From Candidatus Gastranaerophilales bacterium (GTDB lineage: Bacteria; Cyanobacteriota; Vampirovibrionia; Gastranaerophilales; Gastranaerophilaceae), in assembly GCA_017461425.1 (NCBI GenBank), contig JAFTXY010000006.1:37301-101300 (forward strand): a stretch of DNA of 64,000 bases. The letters are read 5' to 3'. Under the pieces are notes generated by a model. The model had not been told where the DNA came from. It searched no databases and saw only the letters and a list, made by a program, of their open reading frames with translations. The translations under genes were made by a program, and so were the position numbers. Shown here piece after piece: positions 36,194 through 44,077 of this stretch; positions within the stretch are counted from its first letter, which is position 1, and the number at the start of each line of letters is the position of its first letter.

Positions 36194-37072
36194 CAATGCT
36201 TTTAGGCTTATAAGAACAGAAACAAGTCATATTAACGGGCAAGTAACACTAGAAGGCTATAAACAAGCAGGAGAAGAATTAGGACTTGAATATTATGAAT
36301 ATGATGCGTTTTTAGATAGCAGAACTTCAACTCTTTGCCGTGATTTAGATAAAAAAGATTCAAAGTATCAGAGGCAGAAGTCGGTATAAACTATCCTCCG
36401 ATGCATCCGAACTGTCGTTCGACTACGCAATTAGTGCTAGATGAGGATTACTCACAAGAAACTAAATACTATGGCAATTCAAAAGAAGAAGCACCAAAAT
36501 TAGAAGAAAAAGAAGCACCTAGAATATCGGGAGTTAAACAAGGAAAACCAATGTCTTGGAAAGAGGCAAATAGTGGTAATGTAAATCCAAACTATTTAAA
36601 AGGTGGTGGTTATAATTATAATTGCCAATCTTGTGTTGCGTGTTTCGAAGCTCGCTTAAGAGGCTACAATATTTCAGCATTACCATATAGTAAAAACAAT
36701 CAAGCAATGCAAGAATTATCTCTAAATCCTACTTTAGCTTTCAAAAATGCAAAAATAATAGACAGCAATGCAAATAGTAAAAAAGAATGTATTGATTGGT
36801 TAAACTCTATAATAAAGCCAAACGAAAGATATGCCTTTGCACATATAAATCAATACGGCGGTCATATTTCAATAGCGACAAAAACAAAAAGCGGTAAGTT
36901 AAAATTATATGATCCACAAAGCGGGGAAACAAAAACTAGTAAGATATTAAATGGTGTTATTTATGAAAAATTATACAAAGGTGAAAAAATTAATATACCG
37001 CCTAGAATATTTAGAACAGATAATTTAGAGTTAGATTTGGACTTATTTAATAAAATATCAACAAAAATATAA
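36192..37072 (+). pseudogene. Decayed phage MuF/SPP1-gp7 head protein with C-terminal papain-like toxin-type domain
   Basis: From 36192 one frame reads NAFRLIRTETSHINGQVTLE, then DAFLDSRTSTLCRDL, which is the core of SPP1 gp7-type head morphogenesis proteins. It breaks at 36366-36376: loss of one T in GATTTC would restore FKVSEAEVGINYPPMHPNCR in the other frame. From 36401 the second frame stays open for 223 codons. Its last ~170 residues contain NCQSCVACFEARLRGYN, GGHISIATKT and KLYDPQSGE, a plausible Cys-His-Asp papain-like set as in Tox-PL domains. The 5' end is missing too. The toxin half could still be expressed from an internal ATG (36401). Confidence 0.7.
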
Positions 37073-37291
37073 TTACCAATAGGCAATTAAGTCATTAAGA
37101 TATTCTTCTTTGGTTGCGTATCGAATTTCATCGTCTTTCACTAAAATTTCAGAAGCTCCAACTCTTTCTTTATTTTCAACTGCCAAATATACAGTATAAC
37201 CTTTGTATGGTTCATTAAAAATAGGGTGCAAGATTACTTTTTTAAACCCATCCTTCTTTGCAAAATCTAAAACTTCTTGAGGTATTTTCAT
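37073..37291 (-). CDS. Hypothetical small protein (72 aa)
   Basis: I do not recognise the family. It is a mixed alpha/beta soluble protein (MKIPQEVLDFAKKDGFKKVI at the start, KGYTVYLAVENKERVG in the middle). TGGCATAAT at 37298-37306 lies 6 bp before the chosen ATG, leaving no room for a Shine-Dalgarno, so it is a leaderless candidate; eight codons upstream are open. It lies between two phage-like remnants and could be cargo. Confidence 0.5.
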   Translation of the reverse strand: MKIPQEVLDFAKKDGFKKVILHPIFNEPYKGYTVYLAVENKERVGASEILVKDDEIRYATKEEYLNDLIAYW

Positions 37292-37347
37292 ACATTTATT
37301 ATGCCACTTTAACAAACCAATTTAAACCCCATTATTAAAAAACATGA

Positions 37348-37743
37348 AGAAAAAGCGGTTTTGTATTTGTAAATTCTAACGGAAATTTACACAATCCGAG
37401 AAATTTAATACAAAGGCGGTTTGAACCTTTATTGCAAATAATGTTTAACGACAAAAAATATATGAGATTCTACGACTTAAGAGGTACTTACGTAGATATT
37501 TTATTATCTCAAGGCATCCCAATTAAATATATACAAAAACAGGTTGGACATTCCAATTTTAATACTACGATGAATGCCTACTCGAAATTAATTAAAGACG
37601 TCAACGAAAACGCAATAAATATTCTTGAAAAAACTGTGAACATTTTGCGAACATTTGAGGATTATAAAACAATAAAAAATTTGCGTCTGGCGCGATTCGA
37701 ACGCGCGACCTATCCCTTAAAAGGGGAGTGCTCTACCTGCTGA
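37348..37743 (+). pseudogene. C-terminal fragment of a tyrosine recombinase (integrase)
   Basis: Reading from 37348 gives FVFVNSNGNLHNPRNLIQRR, then RFYDLRGTYVDILLSQGIPI and VGHSNFNTTMNAYSKLI, the C-terminal catalytic part of a phage-type integrase with Arg (DLRGT), His (GHS) and Tyr (NAYS). The N-terminal domain is absent, and a stop (TGA 37345-37347) lies directly upstream. The box H-x-x-R has Tyr in place of His. The frame runs on into the tRNA-Lys gene on the other strand. Such positions are typical of integrases next to an attachment site. Confidence 0.75.
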
Positions 37744-37754
37744 GCTACAGACGC
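37683..37754 (-). tRNA. tRNA-Lys (anticodon TTT)
   Basis: The minus-strand cloverleaf has acceptor GCGTCTG/CAGACGC, D arm GCTC...GAGC, anticodon loop CTTTTAA, and T arm GCGCG-TTCGAAT-CGCGC. The top anticodon-stem pair is a C-T mismatch. CCA is not encoded. Confidence 0.93.
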
Positions 37755-37876
37755 AAATTTTAAACTTTATTTAATTGTCACTGTCTTCCTCAGCAGGTAG
37801 AGCACCGTGCTATATCTTCGTTTCAGCGAGCTTCACCGTGTGCTGAGCTACAGACGCAAATTTTAAACTTTATTTA
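37738..37876. repeat. Rearranged copy of the tRNA-Lys 5' part (direct and inverted repeats)
   Basis: A 36-bp sequence at 37738-37773 (first 17 nt of the tRNA plus upstream flank) recurs exactly at 37841-37876. Between them, 37789-37805 is the reverse complement of 37729-37745 (tRNA D-arm region). This looks like a scar from integration, excision or inversion at an attachment site used by the element whose integrase fragment lies alongside. The rest of the gap up to 38050 is AT-rich with no gene seen. Confidence 0.65.
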
Positions 37877-38061
37877 GTTTTCAAAACATTCAATTTTCAA
37901 CAATCTTTCCGATTGCTTATTAACTATAACAAGAACAAATTTTTACGTCAAACATTTTTTTACAATTTTTTAACATTACCCAAAAGAATATCTCCAAATG
38001 TCGAATTTAAAAGAAAAAACATCCTGTTAATTTTTAATTATAGACATCAGAAAGGTTGAAA

Positions 38062-38613
38062 ATGAAAAAAATTTTACTAGGGCTTCTTATATTATTTTCA
38101 CTATCTCTTAATTGTTTTGCAAAAGATGATATATATTTTGTTTCAGATTGTCAAGAAAATACCACGCAAATTCAAAAAAAATGCGATAAATGTACAATAG
38201 AAGACGATGAATATTGCATTTATAATCAATGTTTCTTCGATAAACATTACAAAAGAATGAAAAAAGCGCTTTGTTTAAGTGCAAAACAAGAAAATAATAT
38301 CGATAAAATCTATAAATGCTTTAAAACAGATATGGAAAACCAGCATCTAAAATATAGAATTACTAAAAACAAGCTTCTTGATATGCTTGAATGCGAAAAT
38401 GACTGTTATAAAGAGCAAATAAAAGCTCTTAAAGAACTTAAAAAAGAAACAAAAGAAAAACTAAAAGATTACAAAGAAGACATCAAAGAACAGCTCTGCA
38501 AAAATCAATACAAAGATTACAGAAAATTTTTAAGACACGAAAAAAGAAAAATGAAAAAAATTGTAAAATACTCGGCTGTATATAAATTTCCTTGCACAGA
38601 TTGTTGTAAATAA
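38062..38613 (+). CDS. Secreted Lys/Cys-rich protein (183 aa), function unknown
   Basis: From ATG 38062 (AAAGG six nt upstream) there is a signal peptide (MKKILLGLLILFSLSLNCFA). The mature part is very basic and helical, with about 13 Cys residues in pairs (CDKCTIEDDEYCIYNQC, CENDC, CTDCC), compatible with disulfides in the envelope. A CxxC...C pattern at the N-terminus and a CTDCCK tail are the only recognisable elements. It ends at a strong terminator. Confidence 0.7.
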   Translation: MKKILLGLLILFSLSLNCFAKDDIYFVSDCQENTTQIQKKCDKCTIEDDEYCIYNQCFFDKHYKRMKKALCLSAKQENNIDKIYKCFKTDMENQHLKYRITKNKLLDMLECENDCYKEQIKALKELKKETKEKLKDYKEDIKEQLCKNQYKDYRKFLRHEKRKMKKIVKYSAVYKFPCTDCCK

Positions 38614-38615
38614 GA

Positions 38616-38646
38616 AAAAAAGCGCTTAAAATTAAGCGCTTTTTGT
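38616..38646 (+). terminator. Rho-independent terminator
   Basis: AAAAAGCGCTTA/TAAGCGCTTTTT forms a perfect stem just after the stop of the 183-aa gene. Confidence 0.85.
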
Positions 38647-38676
38647 TAACATATTGTAACAAAACATCTTTTTTTC

Positions 38677-38704
38677 TAAAGTTTGGCTCTAAAACTGTCG
38701 AAAT
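38677..38704 (+). promoter_or_regulatory. Sigma-28 (FliA)-like promoter
   Basis: TAAAGTTT at 38677-38684 is a full match to the -35 of flagellar sigma-28 promoters. It is followed at 38697-38704 by GTCGAAAT, a partial match to GCCGATAA/T at a spacing of 16 after TAAA. The gene starts 40 bp downstream. No fliA gene is in the window. Confidence 0.5.
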
Positions 38705-38743
38705 ATCATCTTGTAACAGTTATATGGAAAAATGGGTGACAAT

Positions 38744-41044
38744 ATGACAGACGGTGTAAACGGATTAGGCGATTACAAAGAATACAAAAGCAAATTAAAA
38801 GATATCGTAAATAAAGAAAATGGAAACAAAACCGAGCTTTTTAAAGATATTGAACTCGATAAGTTTGAAAAAGGCGATTGGAAAGATTTTGCTGAAATAA
38901 TTTCAGACAACAAAATTACCAAAGAAGAGGAAAAGAAACTTGAAGAAGAGGAAAAAGGCTTTTTACAATTCCTAATTAAACTTTGTTCTGTTACAGACAT
39001 GAAAGAGTTTGATAAAAATAAAAATGGTAAATTAGACTCTGATGAATTAGAAACATTTGTTAAAGACAATCTTGCAGGAACTGATGGAAATACTAACGAT
39101 ATTTCTATTGATGACTTTGCAAGATATCTATACGATAAAGGTGTCGAGTTAGATGATGACTCTACAACCCCACCTCCAAATAATCCATCAGACCCAAAAG
39201 ATCCTGCAGATCCAGCAGACCCTACAGATCCTACCGGTTTAAAAACTAAAACAGGAGCAGAATTAACTTCTTCAATACAAACCGCTGACGTTCAATTAAC
39301 ATCATTGTTATATACTGATTCAAATTCAATGGTTAAAAAAGTTGGTGATAAATATGAAGCAAGTGATTATGGCGATTCTGTAACATCTGCAGATCCTGCA
39401 TTAGTTAGCAAAATGGAACAAGCTGCAACTAAAAAATCAAGCGCAAAAGATGCTGTGAATGCAGCAGCTGGAAACTTTACTGGAAACATTCCGGAAATTA
39501 AAAAAGCTTCATCTGCTTATCTAGATTCTATTGACAAAATAGAAGCGCTTGAAGAAAGACAGATGGGACTTAAAATACTTCAAGAAGAAACTTTAAATCA
39601 ATACAATCAGATTGACTCATCTATTAAAGCAATTGATGCAACGCTAGGTTCATTAGTACATGTATCTGTACCTGCAAAAGAATATGATGAAGAAACAGGA
39701 AAATTAAAAAATGGCGATGCAGTATATTCTGCAATCGCAAGAAACCAAGAGATCGATAAATTAATTGAAGAATATACGGCGCAAAAAGCAAAATTACAAG
39801 AAGAATTTGAAAAAATTAGCGCAGAAAAAGATAGAATTGATACAGAAGTTACAAATATTGCAACAGATATTGAAGCAGCAAATACCAATGCAACTACAGC
39901 AAAAGATTATCTTGATAGATTGTGCGCTGGACAAGAAGATACACTTAAAAAATACCATGAAGCAGTAGATAAATATAGAGCAGCTTGCGATGAATATACT
40001 GCCGCTAAAAAAGCAGTTATGGAAGATATTGCTAATAAACTTAAAGAAGCAAGAGCAAAAGAATTAGCAGAAAAAGAAGCAGAAGCTGGTAAACAAAAAA
40101 GCATAAATGAAGCTATTGTTGCAGAAAAACCTACTGAAGAACAGAAAAAAATTCAAGAAAATTATAAAGTGCACGAGTCAGCTTACGATTCTTTGGATAG
40201 ATATGCTTATATCAAAAAACAAGTTAAAGACGGCGGAGAAAATAATCCATACATCCCTGAAGGCGCCGAAGAAGACATCATAGCAAAATATGGTTCTTTA
40301 CATAACTATTATGTGATGCTAAGCATTTATGGCAAAACGGAAGAAACAGGCGAAACAGATAAAGCAAAAGATGAAAGCGCTATACATACATTCAGCACAA
40401 ACTGGAAAGAAATGTTTAAAGACGGTTATACTTCAGGTGACATCGATAAAGCATTCACAGATGTAAAAGTTGGTGAAAAAAATCTAACTGAACTGTCTAG
40501 AGCAGAAATAGAAGCTTTACTTGAAGATGAAAACACTCCTGTTGAAACAAAAAATATAGTTAATACGTATCTACAAACTCAAATGTTACAACTTGATGAT
40601 AAATCACAAGAAGCAGCAATATACGCAGATGGTTTAGGCTGGAGCAATCAAGATTCAGATAAAGGTCTTGAATGGAAAGACGCTTCTGGAAAAGTTGTAG
40701 ACTTATCTGATTCAGATATTTCATCCACAACAGGAATCTTAGGATTCACAAACTTTAGTGGCACAGTGCAAGAAGATAAAACAAGCTTAGAAGCAGAAAT
40801 AAAATGGTTTGAATCAGAACAAGCAAGATTAAAACCAACAACTCCAGAAGCTACACCTACTGCAGAAACAACTGCTTCCCCTGATCCAGCTACTACAGCT
40901 TCTCCTGTTCCTGAAACCACTGAAACAGAAGCACCAATAGGACTTGATACTTATCAAATTTATATTGATGAAAAACTAGCATCTTTGAAAAAAGAATTAG
41001 CAGAATTAGAAAGAGCAGAAGAACTAGAAACAACTGTAGATTAA
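38744..41044 (+). CDS. Large EF-hand/coiled-coil protein behind a flagellar-type promoter (766 aa)
   Basis: The start is taken at ATG 38744 because GGGTGA lies five nt upstream; an ATG four codons earlier is possible. Near residue 90 is an EF-hand-type loop (DKNKNGKLDSDEL) suggesting Ca2+ binding. Then follow a Pro/Asp-rich linker (NPSDPKDPADPADPTDPT), ~350 residues of helical coiled coil, a globular-looking part and a Pro/Thr/Ala-rich stretch (PTAETTASPDPATTASP) before a last helix. It has no signal peptide, so export by the flagellar machinery would be one option. I do not recognise the family. Confidence 0.7.
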   Translation: MTDGVNGLGDYKEYKSKLKDIVNKENGNKTELFKDIELDKFEKGDWKDFAEIISDNKITKEEEKKLEEEEKGFLQFLIKLCSVTDMKEFDKNKNGKLDSDELETFVKDNLAGTDGNTNDISIDDFARYLYDKGVELDDDSTTPPPNNPSDPKDPADPADPTDPTGLKTKTGAELTSSIQTADVQLTSLLYTDSNSMVKKVGDKYEASDYGDSVTSADPALVSKMEQAATKKSSAKDAVNAAAGNFTGNIPEIKKASSAYLDSIDKIEALEERQMGLKILQEETLNQYNQIDSSIKAIDATLGSLVHVSVPAKEYDEETGKLKNGDAVYSAIARNQEIDKLIEEYTAQKAKLQEEFEKISAEKDRIDTEVTNIATDIEAANTNATTAKDYLDRLCAGQEDTLKKYHEAVDKYRAACDEYTAAKKAVMEDIANKLKEARAKELAEKEAEAGKQKSINEAIVAEKPTEEQKKIQENYKVHESAYDSLDRYAYIKKQVKDGGENNPYIPEGAEEDIIAKYGSLHNYYVMLSIYGKTEETGETDKAKDESAIHTFSTNWKEMFKDGYTSGDIDKAFTDVKVGEKNLTELSRAEIEALLEDENTPVETKNIVNTYLQTQMLQLDDKSQEAAIYADGLGWSNQDSDKGLEWKDASGKVVDLSDSDISSTTGILGFTNFSGTVQEDKTSLEAEIKWFESEQARLKPTTPEATPTAETTASPDPATTASPVPETTETEAPIGLDTYQIYIDEKLASLKKELAELERAEELETTVD

Positions 41045-41405
41045 TTTATGGAAAGATAAAGTGGAAAAGAACACAATCTAAACTAAAAGGGTCGTATGAC
41101 CCTTTTTTATTGCATATATTTAAATAAATTTACCCCAACGTCGCTTTAGAACGGTTCTCACTCAATAAGATTGCTCAACGCAATCTTATTTCGTTACACA
41201 CACTTTTATTTGGCTCCTGAGGGACTTTGTCCCACGTCGCTTTAGAACGGTTCTCACTCAATAAGATTGCTCAACGCAATCTTATTTCGTTACACACACT
41301 TTTATTTGTTAATTATTGTAACGAATATAAACTTTTCTGCAATCCAATCTAATTTTAAAACTTTATTAATATATACGTTTTAAAAAGACAATTGAGAGAA
41401 GACCC
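41045..41405. repeat. Gene-free region with terminator and a 75-bp duplicated element
   Basis: A terminator (AAAAGGGTC-GTAT-GACCCTTTT, 41085-41109) ends the 766-aa gene. Two identical 75-bp copies follow, 41138-41212 and 41234-41308. They are separated by 21 bp that contain GGGAC-TTT-GTCCC. Each copy carries a 10-bp inverted repeat, AATAAGATTG/CAATCTTATT (41164-41190 and 41260-41286). This looks like a dispersed intergenic repeat with strong hairpins. The remainder up to 41405 is AT-rich leader of the next gene. Confidence 0.7.
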
Positions 41406-41615
41406 ATGACCGAAGTTGAACTTAATGCATTATTTAACATTACTCCAGAGCGAGAAAAAAATGTTTATGCAACAAATTCATTAAAAAATGTTGAAGAAAT
41501 TCGCAGAATCGTCAGAATTTTCAATATTGCAGACAAACAACGACAAGAAACGTCAAAAAGCATTTCAGCAAGAAGCTTAGTAGCATTTAAGGCTATTTTA
41601 ACAAGCAACAACTAG
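41406..41615 (+). CDS. Hypothetical small protein (69 aa)
   Basis: The protein is helical with no recognised domain (ITPEREKNVYATNSLKNVEE). A weak GAGAGA ribosome site precedes ATG. It is convergent with the SDR gene, ending 2 nt away. The family is unknown; codon use looks ordinary. Confidence 0.5.
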   Translation: MTEVELNALFNITPEREKNVYATNSLKNVEEIRRIVRIFNIADKQRQETSKSISARSLVAFKAILTSNN

Positions 41616-41617
41616 GT

Positions 41618-42322
41618 TTAACAGCCTATTGATAAGCCTGCGCATAGGTTAATATTTTGTCCTGTTAATCCTTTAGCATCGTCAGATATTAAATATTCGC
41701 ATAATTTAGCTACTTCAATCGGCTTAATAAATCTTTTTTGCGGAGTAACATCAATTACTTCTTGTTTTTCATCTTCGCTAAGTGCATCGTCGGCTAGCGG
41801 AGTTTCAACCCAGCCAGGATTAATTTGGTTAACAGTTATGTTGTTTTGAGCAACCTCTAAGGCTAAAGCTTTTGTTAAGCCCGAAAGAGCAGATTTTGTT
41901 GCAGAATATATTGTTGCGTTAGCTTCGCCAACCATCCCAGAAATTGAACCAATATTTATTATTCTGCCCCAATTATTTTTTTTCATACCAGAAACAACAA
42001 GACTTGATAAAATATAAGCTGATTTAAAATTAACATCTAAAAGATAAGATGTTTCATCGAAAGACATTTTTTCTATCGGTTTATACATATATTGCCCAGC
42101 GCAATTAATTAAAATATCTATTGGCGAATTAAAATATTCACATGCTTTGTTATAAAGAGTCTCTATTTCAAACATATCAACCAAATCACAAGGATAATAA
42201 TTAACTCTGTTAATTTTTCTTCTTCCTGTGAAAAAAATATCATTATCGCTATTATGAGATAACAAACTCATAATTGCATAACCAATTCCTGATGTAGCGC
42301 CTGTTATTAGTATATTTTTCAT
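41618..42322 (-). CDS. SDR-family oxidoreductase (FabG-like)
   Basis: This Rossmann-fold NAD(P)-dependent dehydrogenase of 234 aa shows cofactor motif GATSGIGYA near residue 7, NCAGQYM near 84, and the catalytic Ser-Tyr-Lys (NIGSISGMVGEANATIYSAT with YSATK) near 132-151. The C-terminal motif NPGWVETPLADD is also present. The 3-oxoacyl-ACP reductase-like architecture suggests a carbonyl reductase, but the substrate is not certain. It directly follows the repeat protein at 42323 with no gap. Confidence 0.93.
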   Translation of the reverse strand: MKNILITGATSGIGYAIMSLLSHNSDNDIFFTGRRKINRVNYYPCDLVDMFEIETLYNKACEYFNSPIDILINCAGQYMYKPIEKMSFDETSYLLDVNFKSAYILSSLVVSGMKKNNWGRIINIGSISGMVGEANATIYSATKSALSGLTKALALEVAQNNITVNQINPGWVETPLADDALSEDEKQEVIDVTPQKRFIKPIEVAKLCEYLISDDAKGLTGQNINLCAGLSIGC

Positions 42323-42664
42323 TTATTCATCAATTCCTTCAATTTTAATTTCGGAAGAATTCAAAATTTTTTCATAATATTCTTTAATAATCGTTTCTCT
42401 TTGAATATCATCCAAATCTTTTAGTGCTTCTATTGCAACATGAATACTTGGATTTTTATCATACCAGCGTTTAAAATCTTTTGGATTAAATTCAGCAACT
42501 TCTTGGATTATTTTAGAATAATCCCTGTCTATTAATTCAGAAGCTTTTATAATAATATCTATCGCTATTTCGCATTGTATTTCGGGTGATAAATCTTGCA
42601 TAAGCCCCATAAAAGCCTTTAGACTGTCACTTTTTTCATACCATCTTGTAAAATTCTTCTTCAT
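42323..42664 (-). CDS. Hypothetical protein with two tandem ~50-aa repeats (113 aa)
   Basis: The protein from ATG 42662-42664 contains two similar halves: FTRWYEKSDSLKAFMGLMQD and FKRWYDKNPSIHVAIEALKD, each followed by an acidic helix. I do not recognise the family. TGCTATAAT at 42671-42679 lies 6 bp before ATG and there is no Shine-Dalgarno, so transcription would start at or very near the ATG. The gene is divergent from HU. Confidence 0.6.
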   Translation of the reverse strand: MKKNFTRWYEKSDSLKAFMGLMQDLSPEIQCEIAIDIIIKASELIDRDYSKIIQEVAEFNPKDFKRWYDKNPSIHVAIEALKDLDDIQRETIIKEYYEKILNSSEIKIEGIDE

Positions 42665-42711
42665 ATGACGATTATAGCAGAAAAATTTTTGTATATTTTT
42701 TAAAAAAGTAC

Positions 42712-42740
42712 TTGCAACTTCCTTAAATCTCAAATATAAT
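42712..42740 (+). promoter_or_regulatory. Promoter of the HU gene
   Basis: TTGCAA (42712-42717), a 17-bp spacer and TATAAT (42735-42740), 30 bp upstream of the HU start codon. Confidence 0.8.
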
Positions 42741-42770
42741 CAATTCAGAGATATAGAAAGGGGTTCATAA

Positions 42771-43049
42771 ATGAACAAAGAAGAATTAGTACAAGAAATT
42801 GCTAAAAAAGCTAAAGTTACTCAAAAAGAAGCTGCTGAAGTTTTAACAAGCTTAGTTGAAACAGTACAAAAAACAGTTGCTAAAGGTGAAAAAGTTACTT
42901 TAGTTGGTTTCGGTACATTCGAATCAAGAAAAAGAGCTGCTAGAACTGGTAGAAACCCACAAACTGGCAAAGAAATCAAAATCGCAGCTAAAACTGTTCC
43001 AGCATTCTCAGCTGGTAAAAAATTCAAAGAATTAGTAAACAAAAAATAG
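42771..43049 (+). CDS. hup: HU-family DNA-binding protein
   Basis: This nucleoid protein of 92 aa shows the HU signature: MNKEELVQEIAKKAKVTQKE, then VTLVGFGTFESRKRAARTGR and NPQTGKEIKIAAKTVPAFSA. AAAGGGG precedes ATG. It has its own promoter and a terminator directly after it, so it is monocistronic. Confidence 0.97.
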   Translation: MNKEELVQEIAKKAKVTQKEAAEVLTSLVETVQKTVAKGEKVTLVGFGTFESRKRAARTGRNPQTGKEIKIAAKTVPAFSAGKKFKELVNKK

Positions 43050-43070
43050 TTTTTTGAAAATATAAAGTTT

Positions 43071-43108
43071 AAAGAGGCATTCTTTTATAGAGTGTCTCTT
43101 TTTTTTAT
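43071..43108 (+). terminator. Terminator of the HU gene
   Basis: The imperfect stem AAAGAG-g-CA...TG-t-CTCTTT is followed by a T-run. Confidence 0.7.
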
Positions 43109-43187
43109 AAAAAATTTAAATATAAAAAAGAATTATTGAAAAATATCCAAAACAGTTATAAAATTAACATATCAAAAGGAGGACAAT

Positions 43188-43556
43188 ATGAAAAAAATTC
43201 TTACTTTATCAATGATTTTAGCTTTATCTTGCGGAATTTCATTTGCTGCAAGCTTTGGTGATTCCTTAAAACAAGCAGTTAAATCAGATGTTGAAGCTAC
43301 AAAAGCAAGTTACAAAGAAGCTATTAAAAAGGATATAGAAGCAAAAGCGGCTGAAAATAAAGCAAAATCAAACGAAGCTGCTGCAAAAAAACAAGCAAAA
43401 ATAAAAGAATTAGACGCAAAAGTGAAATCTCTTGAAAAAGAATTAAAAGCTGTTAAAAATAACAAAAACATGACTAACACAGAAAAAACAATCAAATCAA
43501 GAGCATTAGAACGTCAAATAAACTTCTACAATAAACAATTAGAAGCTCTTAAATAA
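43188..43556 (+). CDS. Secreted Lys/Ala-rich coiled-coil protein (122 aa)
   Basis: The signal peptide MKKILTLSMILALSCGISFA is followed by a highly charged helical region (KDIEAKAAENKAKSNEAAAK, KELDAKVKSLEKELKAVK). An AAAGGAGGAC ribosome site is very strong. It is probably periplasmic; no family was recognised. It is flanked by terminators and monocistronic. Confidence 0.7.
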   Translation: MKKILTLSMILALSCGISFAASFGDSLKQAVKSDVEATKASYKEAIKKDIEAKAAENKAKSNEAAAKKQAKIKELDAKVKSLEKELKAVKNNKNMTNTEKTIKSRALERQINFYNKQLEALK

Positions 43557-43586
43557 TTAAAACGACCCATTTGGGTCGTTTTTTTA
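43557..43586. terminator. Bidirectional terminator between convergent genes
   Basis: AACGACCC-AT-TTGGGTCGTT has an A-run on the left and a T-run on the right. It ends the secreted-protein gene and also the flagellar rod operon coming from the right. Confidence 0.85.
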
Positions 43587-44069
43587 TATTTGCATTCCTT
43601 TAAACTCATTATAAGCATTTAACATCTGATTTCTCAATTGAATTGCCATTTGCATTGCAAGATTTGATTTTTGAGCTGAAATCATAACATCATGAACGCT
43701 AATGTCGCCTCCTGATGCAAAAGTTTCAAAATCATGTTCTGCTTGTTTTTCAACACTGCTTAATTGTTTGATACTGTTTGAAAATCCAGAACCAATATCC
43801 TGCGCCATTTTTGCCGTTGGAGAAAGATTTTCAATTTTTTGAGCATTAATTGAATCCATACCAACATAATATTGCGCATCAGCCTGTAATGCCTGCATTT
43901 GTTGGGTTTGGGACATTGAATTAAATATTTTTTCAAATTCAGCAGAATTATTTTCAAAAGCTTTATTTGTTTCATTTAAAGAATTTGAAAAAACTTTATT
44001 GAAATCTTGAATTGAATTTTCAAAATTTCCCATTTTGAAATTTGGATTTATATTAAAATCGCCTGCCAT
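43584..44069 (-). CDS. fliE: FliE-like flagellar protein (copy 2, long N-terminus)
   Basis: The C-terminal ~55 residues match FliE (FASGGDISVHDVMISAQKSN, then LAMQMAIQLRNQMLNAYNEF and KGMQI), closer to the family than the copy at 6778. The N-terminal ~100 residues are Asn/Gln/Ser-rich and unlike known FliE. The gene closes the flgB-flgC-fliE order found in many bacteria. It may be the canonical rod adaptor, with the other copy specialised. Confidence 0.88.
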   Translation of the reverse strand: MAGDFNINPNFKMGNFENSIQDFNKVFSNSLNETNKAFENNSAEFEKIFNSMSQTQQMQALQADAQYYVGMDSINAQKIENLSPTAKMAQDIGSGFSNSIKQLSSVEKQAEHDFETFASGGDISVHDVMISAQKSNLAMQMAIQLRNQMLNAYNEFKGMQI

Positions 44070-44077
44070 TTTTTATC

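Noticed and set aside
37787..37860. A second full tRNA next to tRNA-Lys
   Set aside because: Only the 5' part of the tRNA is repeated; the remaining arms cannot form, so it is a partial copy.
41138..41308. Possible CRISPR array
   Set aside because: Only two 75-bp copies separated by 21 bp, no further units and no cas gene; better described as a duplicated hairpin repeat.
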